Under the pieces are notes generated by a model that was not told the DNA's origin, ran no database searches, and saw only the letters and a program-made list of their open reading frames with translations. The position numbers and the translations under genes are program-made. Positions 1-8,536 of a DNA stretch of 12,369 bases are shown here, piece after piece. Position 1 is the stretch's first letter. Each line of letters starts with the position of its first letter. The DNA comes from Syntrophomonadaceae bacterium (GTDB taxonomy: Bacteria > Bacillota > Dethiobacteria > DTU022), in the NCBI GenBank assembly GCA_003552365.1, contig PUKR01000090.1, forward strand, positions 1 through 12,369. The letters are read 5' to 3'.

Positions 1-147
1 AGCGAGAAGCTCAAGTTGCTTGAAGAAAAAGCGCACAGTGATCGGGTTGAAGCGGAGGAAGTTTTGTTATTAGCTCCTGGCTCTGTTAAAAGGGACGAAC
101 TGCTGTTACTCTTTTATACTACAGAAGAAAAAGAAGAAATATTTTAG
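1..147 (+). CDS. 3' end of an unrecognised gene (partial)
   Basis: Frame 1 is open from the left edge to a TAG stop at 145-147 and gives the last 48 residues of a protein that begins outside the window. The fragment is highly charged: a Glu/Lys-rich helix-like start, a Leu-rich middle containing LAPGSVKRDELLLLFY, and an acidic tail ending EEKEEIF. I do not recognise a family in so short a piece. It does not look like the C-terminus of NagA, the usual partner of NagB. The stop lies 19 nt before the nagB start and a good ribosome binding site sits in that gap, so the two genes are probably co-transcribed. The open frame, codon use like the neighbours and the spacing support a real gene end. Confidence 0.6.
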   Translation, partial: SEKLKLLEEKAHSDRVEAEEVLLLAPGSVKRDELLLLFYTTEEKEEIF

Positions 148-151
148 GTAT

Positions 152-156
152 GGAGG
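152..156 (+). promoter_or_regulatory. Ribosome binding site fixing the nagB TTG start
   Basis: GGAGG lies 10 nt before the TTG at 167. An in-frame TAA stop occupies 164-166, directly before this TTG, so no earlier in-frame start is possible. The next in-frame ATG is 11 codons further in and would remove the start of the first beta strand. An ATG at 158 is only 1 nt from the GGAGG and gives just two codons before that stop. Confidence 0.75.
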
Positions 157-166
157 CATGAGTTAA

Positions 167-898
167 TTGAAGCTTACGGTGGTTCAGGACTATGATCAAA
201 TGAGTAAAAAGGCGGCATCTCTTGTTGCCGGTAAGTTAAAGGAAAAAAAAGATTTAGTGCTGGGTTTGGCAACAGGATCCACCCCTGAAGGGATGTACGC
301 AAACCTGGTTAAAATGTACCGGGAAGGCCATCTTGATTTTAGTTTAGTGACAACCTTTAACCTCGATGAATATGTTGATTTATGCCCGCAGCACCCCCAA
401 AGCTACCATACATATATGTATAAACATCTGTTTGATCATATCAATATTAAACCGGAAAATATTAACATTCCCTGCTATACTAAAAACAATCTTTCCGCTT
501 CCGATGCTTGCCGGGATTATGATCAAAAAATTGTCCAAACCGGTGGTATTGACTTGCAAGTCCTCGGTATAGGGGTTAACGGGCATATTGGGTTTAATGA
601 ACCTGCCTCATCTTTACCGATAAGCACCCACCTGGTAGAACTGGCATCCGAGACAATCGAAGCAAACAGCAGGTTTTTCAATTCGATTGAACAGGTGCCC
701 CGCCGGGCTTTAACAATGGGCCTGGGCCCGATCATGCATGCAGGGTTGATCTTGCTTTTAGCCAGCGGAGGAAGTAAAGCCCACGCACTCAAAGAGTCAT
801 TCAGCGGTCTTGTAACCACTGAAGTTCCAGCATCCCTGCTTCAATTACATCCGAATGTGGTGGTAATTGTAGACCGGGATGCCGCTTCTTTGCTCTAA
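167..898 (+). CDS. nagB: Glucosamine-6-phosphate deaminase
   Basis: This cytoplasmic enzyme converts glucosamine-6-phosphate to fructose-6-phosphate and ammonia, linking amino-sugar breakdown (cell wall, chitin) to glycolysis. The 243-residue length matches the short Gram-positive NagB type; E. coli NagB is longer, with a C-terminal extension and allosteric site. Visible motifs are the phosphate-binding loop LATGSTPEGMY (34-44), FNLDEYVDL (64-72) holding the catalytic Asp67, and GVNGHIGFNEP (136-146) with His140 and Glu145. The E. coli Asp141 position is Asn138 here, which from memory is common in Bacillota enzymes and does not imply loss of activity. Later family blocks are TMGLGPIMHAG (183-193), SGGSKAHALKE (200-210) and TTEVPASLLQLHPN (217-230). 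It starts with TTG, just downstream of an unidentified gene with which it probably shares a transcript. No nagA is in the window. Confidence 0.97.
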   Translation: MKLTVVQDYDQMSKKAASLVAGKLKEKKDLVLGLATGSTPEGMYANLVKMYREGHLDFSLVTTFNLDEYVDLCPQHPQSYHTYMYKHLFDHINIKPENINIPCYTKNNLSASDACRDYDQKIVQTGGIDLQVLGIGVNGHIGFNEPASSLPISTHLVELASETIEANSRFFNSIEQVPRRALTMGLGPIMHAGLILLLASGGSKAHALKESFSGLVTTEVPASLLQLHPNVVVIVDRDAASLL

Positions 899-1112
899 CC
901 GCTTTTAAACGATGAGCTCGGAAGAGCTTAAGCCGGCGGTAGAAATTCAGGTAAGCATTAAGTATTTTTAATAACAAGTTTAACTCTTGGAAGGATAAAG
1001 AATAAATATAGAGAATATATTAATTACTTTAGCAAATTATTGGTCCGGGAGGCCGCATTGAGCCGGTATCCGCTGTGTCTTTTTAAACCTGGTAAAAAAT
1101 GAAGCAGCAGGG
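899..1112 (+). other. Intergenic gap between nagB and the PAS/GGDEF/HD-GYP gene
   Basis: The gap is 214 nt. Near its start, 913-930 can fold into a 7-bp stem closed by a GGAA (GNRA-type) tetraloop, but no U-run follows, so it is not a convincing terminator. An AT-rich stretch at 981-1030 could hold a promoter for the next gene, but I could not find -35 and -10 boxes at a normal 16-18 nt spacing. A 19-codon ORF at 912-971 has no clear ribosome binding site. I see no c-di-GMP riboswitch consensus despite the c-di-GMP gene downstream. Confidence 0.5.
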
Positions 1113-1115
1113 GTG
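1109..1115 (+). promoter_or_regulatory. Ribosome binding site favouring a TTG start at 1122
   Basis: AGGGGTG is the only purine-rich Shine-Dalgarno-like element before the PAS protein. It overlaps the GTG at 1113 and sits 6 nt before an in-frame TTG at 1122. This suggests translation begins at TTG 1122, three codons later than the longest open frame. An in-frame TGA at 1059-1061 limits the upstream extent. Confidence 0.4.
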
Positions 1116-4100
1116 TTGTTATTGGCTGCAGAAACTAACCGGTTAAACTTATATTTACATGACCTGAGCGAAGAATATATTCAGTTTTTCTTGGAATCTG
1201 TGCCGATCGGAGTGGTTATCCAGGATCGGCAACAGAACAACGTTTATATCAATAAAAAATTTACGGAACTTTTTGGTTATACTATCGAGGATATACCCGA
1301 TATTGAACACTGGTGGCCTCTTGCTTATCCCGACAGCAGAAAAAGAAGAGAAGTGAGCAGGGGTTGGAATAAGGCTTTTGAAAAAGCGGTTAAAGAGCAA
1401 TCAGAAATAAAACCCGGTGAGTATGAAATTTGCTGTAAGAATGGAACGCTACGTTATGCTGAATTCAGGCTCTCTGCCCTCGGAGATCTGAACATTCTTC
1501 TGGCTGCTGATGTAACCGATCGGGTCCGGGCCAAGCAGGAACTTGAAGAAAGTGAAGAAAAATTCAGGACACTGGCTGAAAATTCCCCGGTGGCGATCAT
1601 GATTTACCAGGACGACTATTTTGTTTATATTAACCCGGCCGCAGAAAAAATCTCCGGTTATTCCAGGGAAGAACTATTTAAAATGCGCTTTTGGGAGTTT
1701 ATTCACCCTGATTACCAGGAATTGGTACGGGGACGGGGAAAAATGCGGCAATCCGGCAAACAACCCCCACAGCGCTATGAATTTAAAATTGTGACCAGAG
1801 CGGGTGAGGAAAAATGGGTTGATTTTTCCGGATCTGCCACACTGTACAAGGGAAAACCCGCCGGCTTTGGTCTTGCCATTGACATAACCGACCACAAAAA
1901 AACCATAGAAACCCTCCGCTTTCAATTAAGTTTTGAAAAATTGGTAGCGGAAGTTTCGGGAACTCTTCTAAACCTGGCTCCTGAAGATTTTGATGCCGGT
2001 ATTAATAAAGTGCTCAAGTTATGCGGTGAATTTTTGGAGGCAGATCGCAGTTACCTTTTTAACTTTGCCGGTGACGGCAAAACCCTTGATCAGCTTTACG
2101 AGTGGTGCAGAGAAGGGGTTGTCTACCAGGGGGAAAGGGTTAAAAGCCTGCCTATGGATTTGAGAAAGTGGTGGATGGGAAAAATTACAAACCTGGGAGT
2201 TATTAGTGTTTATGATATAGATGATCTGCCTCCGGAGGCGGCAGTTGAAAAAGAGGAATTTAAACGACAGGGAGTGCGTTCCTTTTTAGCGGTAGCAGTG
2301 CAAAGCGAAGGCCGTTTAAAACAGGTGCTCGGTTTCGATTCGGTTGTGGATAGAAAGGAGTGGACTGAAGAACAAATTTCCCTGTTGAAAGTGATTGCAG
2401 AAATTATTGCCAATACTGTTTCCAGGCAGATTGCGGAAGAGTCCAGGAAGAAGTCGGAAGAAAAATACCGCCAGATTCTTTCCACCATGGAAGAAGGTTA
2501 CTACGAGGTTGATTTAGCCGGCAACTTTACTTTTGCTAACGATTCTCTTTCAAAAATGATTAACTATGATAAAGGTGAATTGGTCGGCAAAAATTACCGA
2601 ATCCTTTACAAGGATCCCGGCCTGGTTTTTGAACCCTATAACCGGGTTTACCGGACCGGGATTCCGGAAAAAGCGGCCAATATCCCGATTATTACCGGTG
2701 ATGGCCGGGAAATATTTATTGAGGTATCGATTACTTTACGCCGGGATAACGCGGGAAATCCGATTGGCTTTCGAGGTGTAGTGCGCGATGTGACCCAGCG
2801 TAAAAAAGCGGAAAAGGAGCTTGAAGAAGCTCACCGCCGGTTGTCCGAAATTATAGAGTTTCTTCCGGATGCCACTTTTGTGATCGATAACAAAGGTGAG
2901 GTAATTGCCTGGAACAGGGCCATTGAGGAGATGACCGGAGTATCAAAAGAAGTAATGATCGGGAAAAGTAATTATGAATATGCACTTCCCCTGTATAAGC
3001 AGCGCAGGCCAATTTTAGTTGACCTGGTTCGCTACGGCAATAACTCCGAAGAGTCAAAGTATTACAGTTATTTAAGCCGGGAAGGAGATACCCTTTACGG
3101 AGAAGCTTATGCTCATAATGTCTATGACGGTAAAGGTGCGTATCTCTGGGGAGCAGCTTCGGTCCTTTATGATACTGAAGGAAATACTATTGGTGCGATA
3201 GAAACGATGCGGGATATAACCGAACGTAAACTATACGAGGAAAAACTGGAATATTTAAGCCTCCATGATCAATTGACCGGGCTTTATAACCGTGCTTACT
3301 TTGACGATGAACTCAACCGACTCAATGAAAGCAGGGAACGCCCGATTACCATTATTGTCTGTGACCTTGATGGATTAAAACTGATCAATGATACTCTCGG
3401 CCATGACAGCGGAGATCAGCTGTTAGTTTCCTGTGCCCGGTTTTTACAGGAAACTCTACGGGCTGCAGATGTTATAGCCCGGGTAGGAGGAGATGAATTT
3501 GTGGCTATCCTTCCCCATACCGACAAAAAATGCGGTGAAAACGTGGTAAGCCGGATCATCGATACGGTTAATCAGTACAACGAAACCAACAGTCATCTTC
3601 CTTTAAGTATATCGGTCGGGTTTGCTACTTTGGAAGATTCAACAAAAACTTTATGGGAAACTTATAAAGAGGCAGATGACTTAATGTACAGGGACAAGCT
3701 GCATAAAGGAGCCGGGGCAAAATCGCAGATAATCAGGTCATTGATGGCAGCTCTTGGGGAAAGAGATTTTATAACAGAAGGGCATGCCAACCGGCTTGAA
3801 AGAATGTGTCGCAGAATAGGCGAGAAAGTTAAATTGTCCCAGAAACAGCTTTCCGATTTAGCTTTGCTATCCCAGGTGCATGACCTGGGTAAAGTGGGAA
3901 TTCCCGACTATATTTTATTTAAAAAAGGGCCTCTCGATGAGCATGAGTGGAGCATCATGCGCACCCACCCGGAAAAAGGCCACCGGATAGCTTCAGCCTC
4001 TACAGATTTATACGGAATAGCAGACTTAATACTGTTACATCATGAGCATTGGGATGGCAATGGCTATCCTTCCGGATTGGCGGGGGAAGAGATCCCTGTT

Positions 4101-4277
4101 GAATGCAGAATTCTGGCGATAGTAGATGCTTATGATGCTATGACCAGTGACAGGCCTTACCGTAAAGCTATGAGTGAAGAAGATGCCGTTAATGAACTTA
4201 AGGGTAAAGCGGGAACCCAGTTTGACCCAACCCTGGTGGAAGAATTCCTGGAAATCCTCAGAGAGGATAACCATTGA
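1113..4277 (+). CDS. PAS-PAS-GAF-PAS-PAS-GGDEF-HD-GYP cyclic-di-GMP protein
   Basis: This 1054-residue protein is predicted to be soluble and able both to make and to degrade c-di-GMP. It has no signal peptide or membrane segment. Rough order: PAS 1 (21-140), PAS 2 (149-263), GAF (270-440), PAS 3 (450-565), PAS 4 (576-705), GGDEF (710-868), HD-GYP (872-1052). Charged helical linkers of the S-helix kind, such as KQELEESEEKFRTL, join the sensors. The cyclase half has D751, N759, D768 and GGDEF at 792-796, with the inhibitory RxxD (R783, D786) exactly five residues before it. The phosphodiesterase half has H891, H923-D924, H952, HHEHWDGNGYP (976-986) and DAYDAMTSDRPYR (1005-1017), a full metal-ligand set. 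Input signals cannot be read from sequence. Alternative starts are TTG 1116 and TTG 1122; the ribosome binding site favours 1122. Flanking gaps suggest it is transcribed alone. Confidence 0.95.
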   Translation: MLLLAAETNRLNLYLHDLSEEYIQFFLESVPIGVVIQDRQQNNVYINKKFTELFGYTIEDIPDIEHWWPLAYPDSRKRREVSRGWNKAFEKAVKEQSEIKPGEYEICCKNGTLRYAEFRLSALGDLNILLAADVTDRVRAKQELEESEEKFRTLAENSPVAIMIYQDDYFVYINPAAEKISGYSREELFKMRFWEFIHPDYQELVRGRGKMRQSGKQPPQRYEFKIVTRAGEEKWVDFSGSATLYKGKPAGFGLAIDITDHKKTIETLRFQLSFEKLVAEVSGTLLNLAPEDFDAGINKVLKLCGEFLEADRSYLFNFAGDGKTLDQLYEWCREGVVYQGERVKSLPMDLRKWWMGKITNLGVISVYDIDDLPPEAAVEKEEFKRQGVRSFLAVAVQSEGRLKQVLGFDSVVDRKEWTEEQISLLKVIAEIIANTVSRQIAEESRKKSEEKYRQILSTMEEGYYEVDLAGNFTFANDSLSKMINYDKGELVGKNYRILYKDPGLVFEPYNRVYRTGIPEKAANIPIITGDGREIFIEVSITLRRDNAGNPIGFRGVVRDVTQRKKAEKELEEAHRRLSEIIEFLPDATFVIDNKGEVIAWNRAIEEMTGVSKEVMIGKSNYEYALPLYKQRRPILVDLVRYGNNSEESKYYSYLSREGDTLYGEAYAHNVYDGKGAYLWGAASVLYDTEGNTIGAIETMRDITERKLYEEKLEYLSLHDQLTGLYNRAYFDDELNRLNESRERPITIIVCDLDGLKLINDTLGHDSGDQLLVSCARFLQETLRAADVIARVGGDEFVAILPHTDKKCGENVVSRIIDTVNQYNETNSHLPLSISVGFATLEDSTKTLWETYKEADDLMYRDKLHKGAGAKSQIIRSLMAALGERDFITEGHANRLERMCRRIGEKVKLSQKQLSDLALLSQVHDLGKVGIPDYILFKKGPLDEHEWSIMRTHPEKGHRIASASTDLYGIADLILLHHEHWDGNGYPSGLAGEEIPVECRILAIVDAYDAMTSDRPYRKAMSEEDAVNELKGKAGTQFDPTLVEEFLEILREDNH

Positions 4278-4436
4278 TTAATATGTTTATGCCAGGATCA
4301 AGCCTTCTAACTCCATTGCGGAACGGCGCTTGCTAACACGATCTGCTTTGAGATCAAGAAAAGTCCGGCTCCCTGTAAACTGTGGACAAACAATGATATA
4401 CTATAATTAATCAGGCATTATTCTCGAGGTGAGCAG
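4278..4436 (+). other. Intergenic gap carrying the dikinase promoter
   Basis: The gap is 159 nt. The last 65 nt hold an extended -10 promoter and a ribosome binding site, described separately. The first ~90 nt contain no tRNA, no hairpin with a U-run and no open frame of note. A c-di-GMP riboswitch was looked for and not seen. Confidence 0.5.
4374..4407 (+). promoter_or_regulatory. Extended -10 promoter for the dikinase operon
   Basis: TGATATACT at 4394-4402 is an extended -10 element (TG, one base, TATACT). A weak -35 candidate, TGTAAA, lies at 4374-4379 with a 17-nt spacer. An overlapping TATAAT at 4402-4407 is a second -10 candidate but has no -35 at proper distance. Transcription from here would give a leader of about 30 nt before the ATG at 4437. 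Confidence 0.5.
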
Positions 4437-7400
4437 ATGGACGCCCAGTTTAAATCGGGAGCGCTGGAAGTTAATCTTGCCCAAACAAAGTATGAGCAGA
4501 TAGAGCTTCCTCAAAAACACCGCTGGTTTGTTTCCCTGTCCTCTTCATACTGGGGAATAAATAAAAGAACAGAAGAGCTTTTTACTGAATATAACCATCC
4601 CCACCCCAATTATGACTATATTATTGAGAACCTCCATACAATCAGTTTAAATGATCTTTGGTTATACAGTTCCATTGAGGAATCGGAAGAAGCACTACTC
4701 TTTTTAATATCTATTTTTGAAGATCTACTTCAGAAACCGCTGGAAGAATACCAGCGGGAACAACTGGTTAAAACCCTTTTTAAGTTTACCGACAGACTTC
4801 TTAATGAAGGCAATTACCCGCACCAGGTAATCTGGCAGGCTTTGGCTCTAATTGAAGAAGGAATGGAAAAAGATGAGCCTATATATCTGCGCAATGCCGG
4901 TTATTTTAAAAAATACCTGTACCGAGCGGCGGCAATTCCCGAATTTAACTCAGAGGTATGCCGTTTGACTAAAGAAGTCCTGCGCAGGAGCTGTGCTTTC
5001 TGGAAAAAAACCACCAATGCAGAAGCCTGGTTCGAAAGCAAGGCTGATCTTTTTCAGCCTGTATACCGGGATAAAATTAAATTAATCGGCAAGGAATTTT
5101 TTGATCAACTTAAAGAACGGATCGAAAGCTCTAATAGCTGGGAAGAGATCCAGTCCAATCTTTTCTATAATGATATTGCCAACCATTTCAGACATTTTAG
5201 TGAAGAATTTCAGCTTTCAGTGGAGAAAGTTTATTACTTGATTTATGCCCTGCATATTCCCGGTATGGCCCATTTGAAAAAGCATTTGCTTTATGATTTA
5301 AACCGCCTGCTTAAAACGGCACTTGCCGAGCTTGAGCATGCTCAAATATATCATTTTGTGGATATGCTTTTCGACTTTTTCAGCGAACTCAAAGAACAGC
5401 AAACCGATACAGTTTTGGATTGTATATTTACTTTGGGCAAGGAAATTGTCCATATTAATGACGAGCAAATTACCGACCATTATATGCAAAAACTGATCGA
5501 GTTTGGCTTTGTCTATCCCGGGAAAGTTCAATTCAGCAGCACGTGGGAAACCAGGGTCAACGAAGATCATGTTAAAAATATTCGGATCTGGCTTGACCTG
5601 ATTGAAACCTCTCCTTACAAGTTTAAAAAACTCTTATCTGCCCTGGTGGTTAATTTAAAACTGGGCGGCATATTCATCTCGGATACAGATCTTTTCCAAC
5701 GCGATGTAACCAGGTTATTGAATGCTGATATTGGCCCTGTATATAAACAGGTGAAACAGCTGGCCCGTTTCTTCCCGGTTTATTTTAATGAGATCGGCGC
5801 GGAAGGTAAGCTGCGTGAAGCCAGCACCCTGATTGACGAAGTGGCCGGTAGAAAGGACAAAGTAATCCATTTTGTTCGCAAGCAGGTTCATGCTGAAAGC
5901 AACAACACTCATATCGAACTGGTTAACCGGGTAGCATATTACTGGCTTAGCGGGGAACGTGCGCCCCTGGAAGAAATACTTCCCCCGGATGTATCTGCTT
6001 CTCTTGATGAAAACAATAATCTGTATAAAGGGGTTAACCAGTTGATCAAGGCTGCCTGTTCTCATTTTGAAGTTGATCATGCCGGGTTGCTCCGGATTCC
6101 TGAAGATGAAGTGGCAGCTTATCTAAATACTTTACCTGAAGCTCGTGAAAGGGATAAAAAGCGCCTGCTCTACCTTATTCAACTGAACCAACTTCTTTTG
6201 GAAAAGTATTCATTTGAGACCCGAGATATCAAAGGCCTGCTCTTAAACAGCCGTTTTTTCACCCGTGAGGAAATTGACCATTTTGGAGAGCTGTTGGAAC
6301 AAAACCGTTACCGTGAGGCCCTGGAGAAGTTATACAGTTTTATGTCTGTACTCAAGGAGGTTATCCTCAGCAAGTCGGAAACCAGGGCCATCGAAACTAT
6401 ATATTACAAGCGGCATATCGCTGCCGGAATTCCTTCCATGTACGGCCAGTACAAAGAGCCAAAATTTGAAGCCCTGGGATTGATGTACAGGCTGGAACAG
6501 GTGGCTTCCCGCCTGATGGAAAATATTTTTTCAGAAATTGAGCTGGAATATATCTCGGCAAAAACCCTGAGAAATATTTATGATGCCCTGGTTCTCTTTA
6601 AACAGGGTTTAGAGCTTGATGGGATGGTAAACCAGAATTTTAATTCTACCCTGGAGATGTTTCGCTACAGCCTTACTTCCACCAGCGTAACCCTGGGGCA
6701 GTACATGAACATATTCCGGTTTATGTCCCAGCATATCAGGGAATTAATTAATGAATATTTTATCCGGGTTTACGACGAGACTATTAATGTGGTGATCCCA
6801 CAAATTTTCGATCACTCCCCGGAAACAATAGCCAGGGAAGCGGAGAAATTTTACCGTGACATACTTTCCTCAGCATTTCTAATCCAGGAACTCGATCAAT
6901 TTATTACCAACGCTTTGAACATGATTAACAGCATGCTTGAGAATTATTCTGAAGAACATATTAATAACATGATGAGCTATAACCCGGAACTGGCAATCAG
7001 CCCCCTGGACCGGGAAACTTTAAAGATGGATAACCAGGTTTTCCTCGGGGCCAAGGCTTATTACCTGAAAAAATTAGCTGCCTATGGCCTGCCTGTTCCC
7101 CCCGGGTTTGTTATTACCACTGAAGTTTACCGGCACAAGGAAACAATCTTTAAGCACCCCTACATGAGTATGGATCTGCACAAAATGATTGCTCGCCAGG
7201 TAGAAGCGATAGAGAAGAAAACCAACCTGAAATTCGGCAGCACCAGCAGGCCGATGTTTTTGTCAGTCCGTTCCGGAACCGCTATTTCCATGCCCGGGGC
7301 GATGAGCACCTACCTTAATGTAGGGATGACAGAAGAAATTGCCCGTAGCCTGGACCAGGATCCCGATACTTCCTGGATGGGTTGGGACTCATACCGCCGG

Positions 7401-8501
7401 TTCATACAAAGCTGGGGTATGTCGCACGGTGTTGATCGGGATTGTTTTGATGAGGTAATGGTGAGAATAAAGGCTAAGTACGGAGTGGAACGAAAATTAT
7501 ATTTCACGGCTGAACAGGTGAAAGAATTGGCCCTTGAATACAAAAAAACTTTGAATGACCACGGTGTTTTTATCGTTGAAGATCCTTTTGATCAATTAAA
7601 ACAGGCGATAAATAATATTTTTAATTCCTGGTCTTCTGATAGGACCGTGGCTTACCGGCGGCACCTGCAGATTGCCGATGAATGGGGCACCGCTGTTTTG
7701 GTGCAAAAGATGGTTATGGGCAACCGTTCCAAACGGTCAGGGTCGGGAGTTGTTTTTACTCATAACCCCAAGCTAAAAAAACCGGGGATTAATCTTTATG
7801 GTGACTTTACCCTTTGCAGCCAGGGAGAAGATATCGTGGCCGGCCTGGTCTATCCCCTGCCCATTTCTGAAAGTCAGCGCAGCGATGACTACCCTGAAAG
7901 CGATCTTTCCCTCGAATCGTCTTTTCCCAAAATTTATAACCGGTTGCGGGAAATAGCAACAGAATTAATTGAAAAATACGGTTTTAATAACCAGGAAATA
8001 GAGTTTACTTTTGAATCAGAAGCCCCGGAGGACCTCTATATCCTCCAGATCAGGGAGCAAAACATTGTCCAACAGGAAAAAGTAGCAGTCTTTAGCCGGC
8101 CGGATGAAAAAATGAGTCCCATCGGTCGGGGCATAGGAGTGGGTGGTGGAGCACTGAGCGGAGTGGTTAGTTTTGATATGGCAGACCTGCAGGAAAACAA
8201 GGAGAAATACCCGGGTAAGCCCCACATCCTTATCCGCCCAGATACCGTTCCTGATGATATCCAGATGATTTTTATGTGTGACGGACTGGTAACCAGCAGG
8301 GGCGGGGTTACTTCTCATGCAGCAGTTGCTGCCGAAAAATTAGGCAAAGTATGTATTGTTAACTGTAAAGAACTGGTTGTGGATGAAGTGCGGAAAAAAT
8401 GCTCGATTAATAATTCAGTTATAAACAAAGGTGATTTTCTATCGATTGACGGCAAGCTTGGCATTATCTATGCGGGAAGCAACCCGGTTCATTACCTGTA
8501 A
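4437..8501 (+). CDS. Dikinase-like protein: ~860-aa unknown N-terminus + ATP-grasp + phosphohistidine domain, no PEP barrel
   Basis: This 1354-residue protein starts at ATG, with GAGGTGA 4 nt upstream. Residues 1-860 are rich in charged helices and aromatic residues; I recognise no family, signal peptide or membrane segment. Residues 865-1207 match the ATP-grasp domain of pyruvate phosphate dikinase: FLGAKAYYL with K873, LPVPPGFVITTE (885-896), SVRSGTAISMPGAMSTYL with R945, DSYRRFIQSWG (984-994), EWGTAVLVQKMVMGN (1082-1096), SGSGVVFTHNP, SQGEDIVAG, E1189, Q1204 and R1206. These align by eye with K22, R92, E323, Q335 and R337 of the Clostridium symbiosum enzyme. Residues 1228-1345 are the mobile phosphohistidine domain, with H1294 in TSRGGVTSHAAVAAE. 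The protein ends there, so the C-terminal PEP/pyruvate TIM barrel is missing. It probably uses ATP to phosphorylate H1294 and passes phosphate to an unknown acceptor, perhaps bound by the N-terminal part. It heads an operon with a GAPDH homologue. Automated naming as PEP synthase or PPDK would be misleading. Confidence 0.9.
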   Translation: MDAQFKSGALEVNLAQTKYEQIELPQKHRWFVSLSSSYWGINKRTEELFTEYNHPHPNYDYIIENLHTISLNDLWLYSSIEESEEALLFLISIFEDLLQKPLEEYQREQLVKTLFKFTDRLLNEGNYPHQVIWQALALIEEGMEKDEPIYLRNAGYFKKYLYRAAAIPEFNSEVCRLTKEVLRRSCAFWKKTTNAEAWFESKADLFQPVYRDKIKLIGKEFFDQLKERIESSNSWEEIQSNLFYNDIANHFRHFSEEFQLSVEKVYYLIYALHIPGMAHLKKHLLYDLNRLLKTALAELEHAQIYHFVDMLFDFFSELKEQQTDTVLDCIFTLGKEIVHINDEQITDHYMQKLIEFGFVYPGKVQFSSTWETRVNEDHVKNIRIWLDLIETSPYKFKKLLSALVVNLKLGGIFISDTDLFQRDVTRLLNADIGPVYKQVKQLARFFPVYFNEIGAEGKLREASTLIDEVAGRKDKVIHFVRKQVHAESNNTHIELVNRVAYYWLSGERAPLEEILPPDVSASLDENNNLYKGVNQLIKAACSHFEVDHAGLLRIPEDEVAAYLNTLPEARERDKKRLLYLIQLNQLLLEKYSFETRDIKGLLLNSRFFTREEIDHFGELLEQNRYREALEKLYSFMSVLKEVILSKSETRAIETIYYKRHIAAGIPSMYGQYKEPKFEALGLMYRLEQVASRLMENIFSEIELEYISAKTLRNIYDALVLFKQGLELDGMVNQNFNSTLEMFRYSLTSTSVTLGQYMNIFRFMSQHIRELINEYFIRVYDETINVVIPQIFDHSPETIAREAEKFYRDILSSAFLIQELDQFITNALNMINSMLENYSEEHINNMMSYNPELAISPLDRETLKMDNQVFLGAKAYYLKKLAAYGLPVPPGFVITTEVYRHKETIFKHPYMSMDLHKMIARQVEAIEKKTNLKFGSTSRPMFLSVRSGTAISMPGAMSTYLNVGMTEEIARSLDQDPDTSWMGWDSYRRFIQSWGMSHGVDRDCFDEVMVRIKAKYGVERKLYFTAEQVKELALEYKKTLNDHGVFIVEDPFDQLKQAINNIFNSWSSDRTVAYRRHLQIADEWGTAVLVQKMVMGNRSKRSGSGVVFTHNPKLKKPGINLYGDFTLCSQGEDIVAGLVYPLPISESQRSDDYPESDLSLESSFPKIYNRLREIATELIEKYGFNNQEIEFTFESEAPEDLYILQIREQNIVQQEKVAVFSRPDEKMSPIGRGIGVGGGALSGVVSFDMADLQENKEKYPGKPHILIRPDTVPDDIQMIFMCDGLVTSRGGVTSHAAVAAEKLGKVCIVNCKELVVDEVRKKCSINNSVINKGDFLSIDGKLGIIYAGSNPVHYL

Positions 8502-8536
8502 GCGATGTCAAGTGAGAATTAATAATTATCTGATCC

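Noticed and set aside
913..930. Seven-base-pair hairpin with GGAA loop as nagB terminator
   Set aside because: No U-run follows the stem, and the stem includes a G-T pair, so an intrinsic terminator is not supported.
912..971. Short ORF of 19 codons starting MSSEELKPAV after nagB
   Set aside because: No clear ribosome binding site, no recognisable family, and ORFs of this size occur by chance; it overlaps a small hairpin.
899..1112. c-di-GMP riboswitch ahead of the GGDEF/HD-GYP gene, also looked for at 4278-4436
   Set aside because: Neither gap contains the conserved GEMM core segments or a matching paired layout.
5715..6080. 121-codon antisense open frame inside the dikinase gene, and similar antisense frames of 60-100 codons in other genes
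   Set aside because: They lie opposite clearly coding sequence, have no ribosome binding sites or family resemblance, and are explained by codon bias of the real genes.
4437..8501. Calling the 1354-aa protein PEP synthase or pyruvate phosphate dikinase
   Set aside because: Only the ATP-grasp and phosphohistidine domains match; the PEP/pyruvate-binding barrel is absent.
8526..8536. Eleven-base repeat TTATCTGATCC, present also at 10965-10975
   Set aside because: Several 11-base matches are expected by chance in a window of this size; the two copies have different positions relative to genes.
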